Below, piece by piece: positions 1 through 7,512 of a DNA stretch of 64,000 nt (within the stretch, counting starts at the first letter, position 1; every line of letters begins with the position of its first letter). The notes under the pieces are model-generated. The model saw nothing but the letters and a program-made list of their open reading frames with translations. It did no database searches and was not told the DNA's origin. The stretch is from positions 362,314 through 426,313 of the forward strand of contig NZ_PVNH01000006.1 in NCBI RefSeq assembly GCF_003001955.1, read 5' to 3'. This DNA is from Prauserella shujinwangii. Its GTDB lineage: Bacteria; Actinomycetota; Actinomycetes; Mycobacteriales; Pseudonocardiaceae. Position numbers and translations under genes: made by a program.

Positions 1-388
1 CCGCAACGGCCACGACGTGGTGCAGCCGGTCAAGCCGGACACCATCGCGCGGTCGCTCGCCATCGGCAACCCGGCCGACGGACCGTACGTGCTCGACACG
101 GTCCACCGCACCGGTGGTTCGATCGAGGATGTCACCGACGAGGAGGTCGTGGCGGGCATCCGCCTGCTGGCCAGGACGGAGGGCATCTTCACCGAGACCG
201 CGGGCGGCGTGACCGTCGCGACGGCGAAGAAGCTCGTGGAGACCGGCAAGCTGGACCCCGACGCGGAGACGGTGCTGCTCATCACCGGCGACGGCCTGAA
301 GACGCTCGACGCGCTGGAGGACCGGATCGGCCCCAAGGCCACGGTGCCGCCGTCCGCGGACGCCGTGCGCGAGGCCCTCGGCGGCTGA
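1..388 (+). CDS. thrC: Threonine synthase, C-terminal part (cut by window edge)
   Basis: The reading frame is open from base 2 to a TGA at 386-388 and gives about 128 C-terminal residues. The text around KPDTIARSLAIGNP, the segment GIFTETAGGVTVAT and the end ITGDGLKTL match the C-terminal half of PLP-dependent threonine synthase, which converts O-phosphohomoserine to threonine. The PLP lysine lies upstream of the window. The GTG at 17 is an internal codon, not a start. The gene converges with comEC, whose open frame runs antisense over the last ~107 bases of this gene. Identity rests on remembered family sequence and is good; the missing N-terminus cannot be checked. Confidence 0.88.
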   Translation, partial: RNGHDVVQPVKPDTIARSLAIGNPADGPYVLDTVHRTGGSIEDVTDEEVVAGIRLLARTEGIFTETAGGVTVATAKKLVETGKLDPDAETVLLITGDGLKTLDALEDRIGPKATVPPSADAVREALGG

Positions 389-2861
389 CCGCACCCGGCG
401 GCCGCGCCGGGCGCGGTGGGCCCCTGGCCCGCCTGCCGTCCGCCCGGGCGGACGGTCCCCGGCGCACCACGGCCGGGTCCCGCTCACCGGGCACCACCGC
501 GGTGTCGCCGCCGGTGTCGGTCCTCGCGACGAGCGCCCCTGCCCCGGTCAGCATGCGCAGCGCGACACCGTTCGGGTGGCCGTAGGTGTTGCCCCGGCCC
601 ACGCTGACCACCGCGATCCGCGGCGCGACGGCGTCCACGAAGCGCGGCACCAGGAACCTGCTTCCGTGGTGCGGCACCTTGAGGATCTCCGCCCGCAGGT
701 CGGCCCCGGACGCGAGCAGGTCGGCCTGCGCGGCCAGCTCCACGTCACCGGTGAGCAGCACGCTGCCCGCCGGGGTATCCGCGCGCAGGACCACCGAGGC
801 GTTGTTCACCTCGGTGCCCTCCGGTTCCCCGTCGGGCGGCGGCACGTAGCCGGGGCCGAGGACGTCGAGCCGCAGCGCGGGCCAGCCGAGACGCAGGCCC
901 GCGCCGAGCTCGACGAGCGGCACGCCGTGCGCACCCGCGTCGGCGACCACCCGCCGCCACGCCCAGTCCGGGACGCGGCCCGGCCCCACCCCGATCGCGC
1001 CCACCGCACGGCCCTCGAACACCGACGGCAGCCCGCCGATGTGGTCCGCGTGCAGGTGGCTCAGCACCACCAGCGGCACCCGGTCGACGCCGAGCCGGTC
1101 GAGGCAGCGGTCGATCGGCCCCGGCTCGGGTCCGGCGTCCACCACCACCGCCCGGCCGGGCTCCCCGGTCGCGAGCACGAGCCCGTCACCCTGCCCCACC
1201 TCGCACGCCACCAGCGCCCAGCCCGGCGGCGGCCACGACGGCGCCACCACCCGGACCGGGATGGCCACCACGACCGCGGCCACCAGCGCCAGGGCCAGCA
1301 GCAGCCGCGCCGGGCGGTACCGCAGCGCCAGCACGAGCAGCGCGACCGCTCCGACCGCGAGCAGGCCACCCCACCACCCGGAGGGCCACGGCAGCACGGC
1401 GCCGGGCACGGCCGACGCCTCCCGCGCCACCACGATCAGCCAGCGCACCCCCGGCTCGGCGACCCGCACCAGCACCTCCGCGACCGGCGGGCAGGCCACC
1501 GCCGCCCCGGCGGCGAGCACGCCCAGCACCGTCACCGGTGCCACGACGGGAGCCGCGAGCACGTTGGCGGCCACCGACACCACGCTCACCGATCCGGCCA
1601 TGCCGGCGACGATCGGCGCCGTGACGAGGAACGCGGCGAGCGGCACGGCGAGCCCTTCCGCCACCCCCGCGGGCACGCGCCGCCGCGTCAGCGCACCGGC
1701 CCAGCGCGGCGCGAGCAGGACGAGCCCCGCGGTGGCCGCGACGGACAGGGCGAAACCGTGGCTGACCGCCATGGCGGGGTCGTGCAGCACCAGGGCACAG
1801 ACGGCCGCCGCCAGCGCGGGCAGCACCGACCGGTTCCGCCCGAGCACCAGCGCACCGAGCGCCACGGCACCCATCACCCCGGCCCTGAGCACGCTCGGCT
1901 CCGGCCCGACGAGCACCAGGAACCCGGCCAGGACCAGCCCCGCCGCGGCCGCCGCGCAGCGCGGCCCGCACCGCACCGCCCGCAGCAGGAGAAGCACCGA
2001 CCCGCAGACGATCGCGATGTTCGCCCCGGACACCGCGGTCAGATGGGACAGGCCCGCGTCGAGGAACTCCTGCTCGACCCTCGGTGGCAGCGCGCTCGTG
2101 TCGCCGAGGACGAGACCGGGCAGCAGCCCGGCCGGCTCGTCGGGCAGGACCGCGCACGCCGCGCGCAGCGCCGCGCGCACCGACTCGGCGGCACGCTGCC
2201 ACCACGGTGCCCGGGTGGGGTCGCGCGGCGGGCCGCGAACGTAGGCGACCGCCGCGATGAGCTCCCCGGAACGGGCGGGTGCCAGCGACCCGTGCGCGGT
2301 GACCGTCTGACCGGGCAGCAACCGGGCCCAGTCCGCGTACGGCGCGATGAGCAGCGCCCTGGCGGCGGTGGGGACGTCCCGGCCGCGCACGGTGGCCGCC
2401 CTGACCTCGACGGGAACCAGCACCGAGCGGACACCCCCCGCCTGTCCCGCGTAGCCCGCGGACCGCAGCGGGCGCGGGCGCTCGGCGAGGGTCACGCGGA
2501 GCCCGGCCTCACCGCCGCGTTCCGCCTCGGCACGCAGCGGGTCCTGCTGGGCGGTGGCGATCCGCACGCCCAGCGGTCCGGCGGCCAGTGCCGCGCACAG
2601 GACCAGGGCACCGGCCGCGGCGAGCCCGCGCGACCGTTCACGGTCGGTGCGGTGGTGCCGCGGGCCGTCCCGGCGCAGCCGCCACAGCGCCGCGGCACCC
2701 GCCACCACCCCGGCCCCGGCGCAGGCCACACCCACCCGCCAGCCGAGGAGCAGGCCGCCCAGCGCCGAGCCCCACACGACGACCGCGGCGGGCACCAAGC
2801 GCAGGTCGTGCGCCGCCCGCCCGGCCGGGGCGGCCTCGGCACCGGGCGCGACCACGGTCAC
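282..2861 (-). CDS. comEC: ComEC/Rec2-family DNA-uptake channel protein
   Basis: Protein of 859 residues. Several hydrophobic helices lie at the N-terminus, followed by the Competence domain at roughly residues 235-510 (it contains HLTAVSGANIAI) and a metallo-beta-lactamase-fold domain from about 550 to 800 with the metal motif SHLHADHIGG, then LLTGDVE and KVPHHGS. ComEC forms the inner-membrane channel for single-stranded DNA in transformation. The GTG start at 2861 overlaps the comEA stop by 4 bases, so translation is probably coupled. The last ~50 residues are Arg/Pro/Gly-rich and antisense to thrC; the natural stop may have been lost, or the annotated end may be wrong through a sequencing frameshift. 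Family identity is firm. Whether this organism is transformable is unknown. Confidence 0.88.
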   Translation of the reverse strand: MTVVAPGAEAAPAGRAAHDLRLVPAAVVVWGSALGGLLLGWRVGVACAGAGVVAGAAALWRLRRDGPRHHRTDRERSRGLAAAGALVLCAALAAGPLGVRIATAQQDPLRAEAERGGEAGLRVTLAERPRPLRSAGYAGQAGGVRSVLVPVEVRAATVRGRDVPTAARALLIAPYADWARLLPGQTVTAHGSLAPARSGELIAAVAYVRGPPRDPTRAPWWQRAAESVRAALRAACAVLPDEPAGLLPGLVLGDTSALPPRVEQEFLDAGLSHLTAVSGANIAIVCGSVLLLLRAVRCGPRCAAAAAGLVLAGFLVLVGPEPSVLRAGVMGAVALGALVLGRNRSVLPALAAAVCALVLHDPAMAVSHGFALSVAATAGLVLLAPRWAGALTRRRVPAGVAEGLAVPLAAFLVTAPIVAGMAGSVSVVSVAANVLAAPVVAPVTVLGVLAAGAAVACPPVAEVLVRVAEPGVRWLIVVAREASAVPGAVLPWPSGWWGGLLAVGAVALLVLALRYRPARLLLALALVAAVVVAIPVRVVAPSWPPPGWALVACEVGQGDGLVLATGEPGRAVVVDAGPEPGPIDRCLDRLGVDRVPLVVLSHLHADHIGGLPSVFEGRAVGAIGVGPGRVPDWAWRRVVADAGAHGVPLVELGAGLRLGWPALRLDVLGPGYVPPPDGEPEGTEVNNASVVLRADTPAGSVLLTGDVELAAQADLLASGADLRAEILKVPHHGSRFLVPRFVDAVAPRIAVVSVGRGNTYGHPNGVALRMLTGAGALVARTDTGGDTAVVPGERDPAVVRRGPSARADGRRARGPPRPARPPGAVSRRGPRARRPRTAAPWPWGRSGPPARRASSGRRR
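436..455. terminator. 20-bp perfect palindrome after thrC
   Basis: Ten bases (ccgtccgccc) are followed directly by their reverse complement, 48 bases past the thrC stop. With no spacer it can form a hairpin with a small opened loop. There is no T-tract, as is common in high-GC actinobacteria. It lies inside the C-terminal extension of the convergent comEC frame, so it may serve as a terminator for both genes. The role is inferred. Confidence 0.4.
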
Positions 2862-3742
2862 CGGACGCTCACGAGGTCGCGCAGTCGCTCGAAACGCTTG
2901 TCGCCGATGCCGTCGACCTCGCGCAGTTGTTCCACCGCCGTGAAGCGGCCGTGCCGGGCGCGCCAGTCGAGGATGCTCCGGGCGGTGACCTCACCGATCC
3001 CGGGCAGGCTCTCGAGTTCCTCCCGGCCCGCGGCGTTGAGGTCGACCGGGACGCTCCCGCCCGTGCCGTCACCCGCGCCGGGCGGTGCGGCCTGGGGCAG
3101 CGCGCTGCCCATCCCGGGCGGCGACGGGACCCCGACGTAGAGCTGCTCACCGTCGGCGACGCGGCGCGCCAGGTTGAGGGTGGCCAGGTCGGCACCGGGC
3201 CGGGCACCGCCCGCCGCCCGCACGGCATCGGCGACACGCGCGCCGGGCGGGACGGTGACGAGCCCCGGTGTCCGCACCTTGCCGACGACGCTGACCACGA
3301 GCGGCTCGGCGTCGGCGGGCCGCGCGGTCGTGGTCCGCGGCGGCCCGGCGGCCCCCGCGGGAAGCTCCCTCGCCAGGGGCAACGGCGGCGGGCTCTCCGC
3401 CGCGGGCCCGTCCGCGAGCAGGAACGCGACCACGACCGCGACGGCGGCGACGCCGAGCGCGGCGGCGACGACGGCCACCCGGCGCCGCCGTTCGGGCGGG
3501 CCGGAGCCGAGCCCGGCCGGGAGCCAGCGTTCGACCAGCCGTCCCGCGCGGCCCGCGGGCAGGGGTCCGGTGCCGGGCGGAGGGTCGCCATCGCCGGGAG
3601 GCCCGTCCGGCCCTGGCCGGGCGCCCGGTGGTGGTTCCGGCTCGCCGGGCAGGGCGGCGAGCTGGCTGAGGCGCCGGCGTGGGGCGGGCGCGCTCGGGGA
3701 CGGTGCGGTCTCACCGGACCGCCGGGGATTCTGCTCGAACAC
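2858..3742 (-). CDS. comEA: ComEA-like helix-hairpin-helix DNA-binding protein
   Basis: With the GTG at 3742 (V-F-E-Q-N-P-R-R) the protein has 294 residues. It has a Pro/Gly-rich N-terminus, one membrane segment (VAVVAAALGVAAVAVVVAFLL), a SLBB-like segment (VVGKVRTPGLVTVPPGARV) and a C-terminal helix-hairpin-helix pair (LNAAGREELESLPGIG and VDGIGDKRFERLRDL). This is the ComEA architecture: a membrane-anchored receptor that binds incoming double-stranded DNA and hands it to ComEC. The frame is open to 3823, but those extra codons run over a DnaA-box-like sequence and do not look conserved, so the shorter start is preferred. It overlaps comEC by 4 bases. Confidence 0.85.
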   Translation of the reverse strand: MFEQNPRRSGETAPSPSAPAPRRRLSQLAALPGEPEPPPGARPGPDGPPGDGDPPPGTGPLPAGRAGRLVERWLPAGLGSGPPERRRRVAVVAAALGVAAVAVVVAFLLADGPAAESPPPLPLARELPAGAAGPPRTTTARPADAEPLVVSVVGKVRTPGLVTVPPGARVADAVRAAGGARPGADLATLNLARRVADGEQLYVGVPSPPGMGSALPQAAPPGAGDGTGGSVPVDLNAAGREELESLPGIGEVTARSILDWRARHGRFTAVEQLREVDGIGDKRFERLRDLVSVR

Positions 3743-3814
3743 ACGAGCGACGCTAGGGCGGGCTCGGGCCCGCGCGGCAGTGCCGATCGACCGGGCTGTG
3801 GATGGCCGGGGGGA

Positions 3815-3823
3815 TGTGGACAA
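3815..3823 (-). promoter_or_regulatory. Exact DnaA box upstream of comEA
   Basis: On the minus strand the nine bases read TTGTCCACA, the box used by actinobacterial DnaA. A second, weaker copy (CCATCCACA) lies 11 bases further on at 3796-3804. Both sit 54-81 bases upstream of the chosen comEA start. A 9-mer like this can occur by chance, but two in the same orientation within 28 bases are less likely. Function as a DnaA-controlled promoter is inference. Confidence 0.35.
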
Positions 3824-3907
3824 CCCGCCGTCCGCACGGCCGCCCCGGGCCGCGCCGTCGGCACCGCATGCTACGGTCGCCGGTTCGGCTGCGTGGTGTC
3901 CGCCGGG

Positions 3908-4753
3908 TCAGTGGCCGCGTTGCACGACGACACCCACGACGCCGGGGCCGGTGTGCGCCCCGATCACCGCGCCGAGCTCGGACACCACGCAGCCGGGTGA
4001 GCCGGGCAGCCGCTCGTCGAGCCGGTTGGCGAGGTCCGCGGCGCGTTCCGGCGACGCGAGGTGGTGCACGGCGAGCTCGGCGGGACGGTCTCCCGCGGCC
4101 TGCACGGCGAGGTCGACGAGGCGGGTGAGGGCGCGGTTCATCGTGCGCACCTTCTCGAGCGGCCGGATCTGCCCCTCCACCATGTGCAGCACGGGTTTCA
4201 CCGCGAGCGCGGTACCCAGCAGCGCCGCGGCGGCGCCGATCCGGCCACCGCGCCGCAGGTACTCCAGCGTCTCCACCACGAACAGCGTCTCCGACCGGCC
4301 CGCCGCCGCCACGGCCGCCGCCTCGACCTCCTCGCCCGACGCGCCCCGGGCCGCCGCGGCCGCGGCGTGCAGGGCGGCGAAGCCGAGCCCCATGGCCGTG
4401 GTGCGGGAGTCCACCACACGCACCCGCTCGGGGCCGACCTCCTGCGCCGCGAGGACGGCGGACTCCCAGGTGCCGGACAGCCGTTTCGACAGGTGCACCG
4501 ACACGACGGTGTCCGCGCCCTCGGCCAGTGCCCGCCGGTACGCGGCGGCGAACTCGGCGGGGGTGGGACGCGAGGTGGTGACGATCCTGCGCTCGCCGAG
4601 CGCCTCGGCGAGCTTGGCCGGGCCGACATCGATCCCGTCGACCGCGGGCACGCCGTCGATGAGCACGTGCAGCGGCACGACGCGGATGGCGTGCCGGTCG
4701 GCGAATCCCTCCGGCAGGTGGGCAGTGGAATCCGTGACTACGGCGACCGGCAC
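3908..4753 (-). CDS. DegV-family fatty-acid-binding protein
   Basis: Protein of 281 residues, the usual length for the family. The DegV signatures are present: VTDSTAHLP at the N-terminus, VTTSRPTPAEF near residue 62, and the SKRLSGTWESA loop. DegV proteins (FakB-type) bind a fatty acid and can present it to a fatty-acid kinase; no FakA-type kinase is in the window. It is the last gene of the leftward operon nadD-rsfS-gpgP-octT-degV, 10 bases after octT, which matches the M. tuberculosis order Rv2421c-Rv2417c. The acyl specificity is unknown. Confidence 0.88.
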   Translation of the reverse strand: MPVAVVTDSTAHLPEGFADRHAIRVVPLHVLIDGVPAVDGIDVGPAKLAEALGERRIVTTSRPTPAEFAAAYRRALAEGADTVVSVHLSKRLSGTWESAVLAAQEVGPERVRVVDSRTTAMGLGFAALHAAAAAARGASGEEVEAAAVAAAGRSETLFVVETLEYLRRGGRIGAAAALLGTALAVKPVLHMVEGQIRPLEKVRTMNRALTRLVDLAVQAAGDRPAELAVHHLASPERAADLANRLDERLPGSPGCVVSELGAVIGAHTGPGVVGVVVQRGH

Positions 4754-4763
4754 GGCCGCCAGC

Positions 4764-5531
4764 CTACGTCCCCGTCTCCCGGGCGGCGGGTTCCCCGGCG
4801 GTTCCGCGTGGCGGGACCAACGGGGCCAGCAGCCCGGCCATCGCCGTGCCCACCGCCTCGTGACCTGCCCAGCCCCAGTGCATGCCGTCCGGGTTGCCGT
4901 GGCCGCCGAGCACGTGGGGGCCGACGATCGCGGGCAGGTCGAGCGCGGGCACCCCGTCCTCGGCGGCCCACGCCGCGATCGCCGCCGCCGTGTGCTCGCG
5001 CACGGTGTGCACGAAGCCGTAGGACGGCGCCCGGTGCACCGAGGGCAGCCAGCAGGCGACCGGCAGCTCCGGCCGCAGCGTCCGCAGCGCCCCCACCGAG
5101 GTCCGCAGGTAGTGCACGGTCAGCCGGGTGGGCAGCACGGCGGGCCTGCCGCGCAGGGCGGCGGCCAGCCTCGGCTGCGCGGCGAGGTAGGCACCGCGCA
5201 CCGCCCGGCGCAGCGCGGGCGGGCGGAGGTAGCGCAACCCGGTGCGCAGATAGGTCGGCAACGGGGAGGGCAGCGTGTCCATGCTGCCGACCGCGAGCAC
5301 CACCGCGTCGGCGTGGTGCAGGTCGGCCCACACCCGGGGGTCGCCGGTGAGCGACCACCAGAGGTCGCGCGCGGTCCAGCCGATCCCGGCGACGAGCTCG
5401 GCGGTGCCCCCGAGTGCGGCCGCGGCGACGTTCGGCCACAGTCGCGGCTCGTCCGCCGGATACCCGCCGTCGGGGCCGTGGAAGCTCAGGGAGTCGCCGA
5501 AGACCAGCACCCGGGGGCCGGTGCGCACCAT
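4764..5531 (-). CDS. octT: SGNH hydrolase, OctT-like diglucosylglycerate octanoyltransferase
   Basis: Protein of 255 residues with SGNH blocks: block I FGDSLSFHG near residue 11 (nucleophile Ser), a block with AVGSMDT, and block V DGMHWGWAGHE (Asp and His) near residue 225. No signal peptide is visible, so it is probably cytosolic. In mycobacteria the gene at this position (Rv2418c) is OctT, which puts octanoate on diglucosylglycerate, an early step of methylglucose lipopolysaccharide (MGLP) synthesis. The assignment rests mainly on synteny with gpgP, rsfS and nadD plus the SGNH motifs. A plain esterase is the alternative. ATG start at 5531, 4 bases after the gpgP stop. Confidence 0.68.
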   Translation of the reverse strand: MVRTGPRVLVFGDSLSFHGPDGGYPADEPRLWPNVAAAALGGTAELVAGIGWTARDLWWSLTGDPRVWADLHHADAVVLAVGSMDTLPSPLPTYLRTGLRYLRPPALRRAVRGAYLAAQPRLAAALRGRPAVLPTRLTVHYLRTSVGALRTLRPELPVACWLPSVHRAPSYGFVHTVREHTAAAIAAWAAEDGVPALDLPAIVGPHVLGGHGNPDGMHWGWAGHEAVGTAMAGLLAPLVPPRGTAGEPAARETGT

Positions 5532-5535
5532 GCCG

Positions 5536-6147
5536 CTACCCGGTCATGCCCGCGTTGTAGGCGAGCAACCGCCACGCGTCGTCGCGCCTGCCGAGCTCGA
5601 CCCAGTGGCAGTTCGCGATGCCGCCGAGGGTGGGCCAGTGCGACACCGGCAGGTCGATCAGGCGGGCGGTCAGCGCGAGGATGAGCCCGCCGTGCGCCGC
5701 GAGCAGGACGGTCTCGTGGTCCTCACCGCCGCGGAGCAGGTCGGCCACGACCTCCTGGGCCCGGTCGGCCACGTCGACTCTGGACTCGCCGCCCGGCGGC
5801 GCCCAGGTGGCGTCGCTGCGCCAGCGCTCGCGCTCCCCCGGCGCCCGGACGTCGACCTCGGCGCCGGTCAGCCCCTGCCACTCCCCCAGGTGGGTCTCCC
5901 GGAGCCGCTTGTCGATGCGCAGCGGGACGCCGATGGCCTCGGTGAGGACGGTCGCGGTGTCGGTGGCCCGCCGCAGGTCGGAGGCGATGACCAGGTCGGG
6001 GGCGAACCGGGCGAGCGCGGGCGCGGCGAAGCGGGCCTGGTTCCAGCCGACCTCGGTGAGCGCCGAGTCGAGGTGCCCCTGCATCCGGCCCGCGGCGTTG
6101 AAATCCGTCTCACCGTGCCGCCACAACACCAGCCGCCGCAGGCTCAC
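5536..6147 (-). CDS. gpgP: Glucosyl-3-phosphoglycerate phosphatase (histidine phosphatase family)
   Basis: Protein of 203 residues. It has the catalytic motif LWRHGETDFN at the N-terminus, the phosphate-binding segment SDLRRATDTA, RETHLGEWQGLTGAE and the second catalytic motif AAHGG. RETHLGEWQGLT and DATWAPPGGESRVDVA closely resemble M. tuberculosis Rv2419c, which dephosphorylates glucosyl-3-phosphoglycerate in the MGLP pathway. The frame is open far upstream over rsfS; the GTG at 6147, overlapping the rsfS stop in GTGA, gives the family length and is chosen. A generic phosphoglycerate-mutase-like phosphatase is the alternative, but the local similarity and synteny favour GpgP. Confidence 0.78.
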   Translation of the reverse strand: MSLRRLVLWRHGETDFNAAGRMQGHLDSALTEVGWNQARFAAPALARFAPDLVIASDLRRATDTATVLTEAIGVPLRIDKRLRETHLGEWQGLTGAEVDVRAPGERERWRSDATWAPPGGESRVDVADRAQEVVADLLRGGEDHETVLLAAHGGLILALTARLIDLPVSHWPTLGGIANCHWVELGRRDDAWRLLAYNAGMTG

Positions 6148-6545
6148 GAGGGTTCCGGCTCCTCGCCGGAGCCGTCCGCCCCGTCCCGCAGGCCCTGCAC
6201 CTCGATCCGCGGGCAGTCCTTCCACAGCCGCTCCAGGCCGTAGAAGGAGCGCTCCTCGTCGTGCTGGACGTGCACCACGACGTCGACGTAGTCGAGCAGG
6301 ACCCAGCGGCCCTCGCGCGCGCCCTCCCTGCGCACCGGCTTGTGCCCGGCGATGCGCAGCTTCTCCTCCACGTTGTCCACGATGGCGCCGACCTGCCGCT
6401 CGTTGGGAGCCGACGCGATGACGAACGCGTCGGTGATCACCAGCTGGTCGGAGACGTCCAGCACGACCACGTCGGTCGCCTTCTTGTCCGCGGCCGCGTG
6501 GGCGGCCGCGGTCGCGATGTTCCGTGCTTCGGCCGTCGCTGCCAC
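6144..6545 (-). CDS. rsfS: Ribosomal silencing factor RsfS
   Basis: Protein of 133 residues containing the RsfS (Iojap/DUF143) fold: DVVVLDVSDQLVITDAFVIAS, then NERQVGAIVDNVEEKL and the conserved end of the core WVLLDYVDVVVHVQHDEERSFYGLERLW. RsfS binds ribosomal protein L14 and blocks joining of the subunits in starvation. An acidic tail of about 20 residues follows. It lies 83 bases downstream of nadD and overlaps gpgP by 4 bases. The nadD-rsfS pairing is nearly universal in bacteria. Confidence 0.95.
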   Translation of the reverse strand: MAATAEARNIATAAAHAAADKKATDVVVLDVSDQLVITDAFVIASAPNERQVGAIVDNVEEKLRIAGHKPVRREGAREGRWVLLDYVDVVVHVQHDEERSFYGLERLWKDCPRIEVQGLRDGADGSGEEPEPS

Positions 6546-6628
6546 GGTGCTCCTTCACGTCGAACTGCGCCGGAAGCAGGGTACCCGCAACGCCCGGCGG
6601 TCCGCGCCGCCACCGGCGCCGGTCCGGG

Positions 6629-7216
6629 TCAGTCCCGGTACAGCTTCCGCTTGTCGATGTACCGCACGACGCCGTCGGGGACGAGGTACCAGACGGGTTC
6701 GGAGTTGCGGACGCGTTCCCGGCACCCGGTCGAGGAGATGGCCATCGCGGTGACCTCCACGAGGCTGACCTTGCCGCTGGGCAGGTGGTGGTCGTTGAGG
6801 TGGTACCCGGGCCGGGTGACGCCGATGAAGTGCGCGTAGCTGAACAGCTCGTCGGCGTTGCGCCAGGTGAGGATCTGTTCCAGCGCGTCGGCGCCGGTGA
6901 TGAAGTACAGCTCGTCCTCGGGGTACTCGGCGTGCAGGTCCCGCAGCGTGTCGATGGTGTAGGTCTGGCCGCCGCGGTCGATGTCGACGCGGCTCACCGA
7001 GAACACCGGGTTCGACGCGGTGGCGATCACCGTCATCAGGTAGCGGTCCTCGGCCCGGGACACGGTGCGGTCGGACTTCTGCCACGGCTGCCCGGTCGGG
7101 ACGAACACGACCTCGTCGAGCGCGAACCGGTACTGGACCTCGCTGGCCGCGACGAGATGCCCGTGGTGCACGGGATCGAAGGTTCCCCCCATGACCCCTA
7201 TCCGACGTGGAGACAT
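6629..7216 (-). CDS. nadD: Nicotinate-nucleotide adenylyltransferase
   Basis: Protein of 195 residues. The nucleotidyltransferase motif [11 protein letters not shown] is at residues 10-20, followed by [11 protein letters not shown] and the late SST motif ([11 protein letters not shown]). The enzyme joins nicotinate mononucleotide to ATP in NAD synthesis. It is the first gene of the nadD-rsfS-gpgP-octT-degV operon. A TATAGG/TAGGGT -10-like sequence ends about 8 bases before the ATG, so the transcript may be leaderless (low confidence). The region before it, shared with recQ, holds a terminator-like hairpin and a CRP-type box. proA, which precedes nadD in many relatives, is absent here. Confidence 0.95.
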   Translation of the reverse strand: MSPRRIGVMGGTFDPVHHGHLVAASEVQYRFALDEVVFVPTGQPWQKSDRTVSRAEDRYLMTVIATASNPVFSVSRVDIDRGGQTYTIDTLRDLHAEYPEDELYFITGADALEQILTWRNADELFSYAHFIGVTRPGYHLNDHHLPSGKVSLVEVTAMAISSTGCRERVRNSEPVWYLVPDGVVRYIDKRKLYRD

Positions 7217-7259
7217 GGGAACCCACCCTATACACCCTGGTTGGCGGCCCGGATGCGAT

Positions 7260-7301
7260 GTGCGGGTCGGCCCTCCCCCGTCCAGCAGGGCCGACCCGCA
7301 C
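7260..7301. terminator. 15-bp perfect hairpin between divergent nadD and recQ
   Basis: Bases 7260-7274 pair perfectly with 7287-7301 around a 12-base loop. No T-tract follows on either strand. A terminator-like hairpin is unexpected between two genes that point away from each other. It may be the terminator of a gene once upstream of nadD (proA in relatives), left behind when recQ was inserted. This explanation is inference. Confidence 0.5.
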
Positions 7302-7412
7302 GGCGTCCTCCGGCGAACCGAGGGGGCGTCGCCGGACGTGCCAGCCGCTCCCCCACGAGGACTCGCACGCCGACGGGACTCGTGCCCGGTGGTCCCCTGA
7401 CGACACCTTGCC

Positions 7413-7428
7413 TGTGATCCGCATCACA
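7413..7428. promoter_or_regulatory. Perfect CRP/GlxR-type box TGTGA-N6-TCACA
   Basis: The bases read tgtga, tccgca, tcaca, an exact match to the CRP/GlxR consensus used in actinobacteria. It lies 84 bases before the recQ GTG and 196 bases before nadD. A cAMP-responsive control of the recQ gene (or of nadD) is the simplest reading. Nothing in the sequence shows which gene it serves or whether it activates. Confidence 0.55.
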
Positions 7429-7512
7429 AATGACCCTCCGCGGCGCGGCCGCGGTTCCGTTCGCCCCGCCCGGGGCCGACATCGTCGGCCCGATGCGGTA
7501 GAGCTGGTCGGC

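Noticed and set aside
576..3140. Long open frames on the plus strand antisense to comEC and comEA
   Set aside because: They have composition typical of shadow frames at 73% GC (Arg/His/Pro-rich), no known domain and no ribosome site.
3743..3823. N-terminal extension of ComEA to the GTG/ATG-like codon at 3823
   Set aside because: These codons cover the DnaA-box pair, are Arg/Ser/Thr-rich and have no family likeness; the GTG at 3742 fits better.
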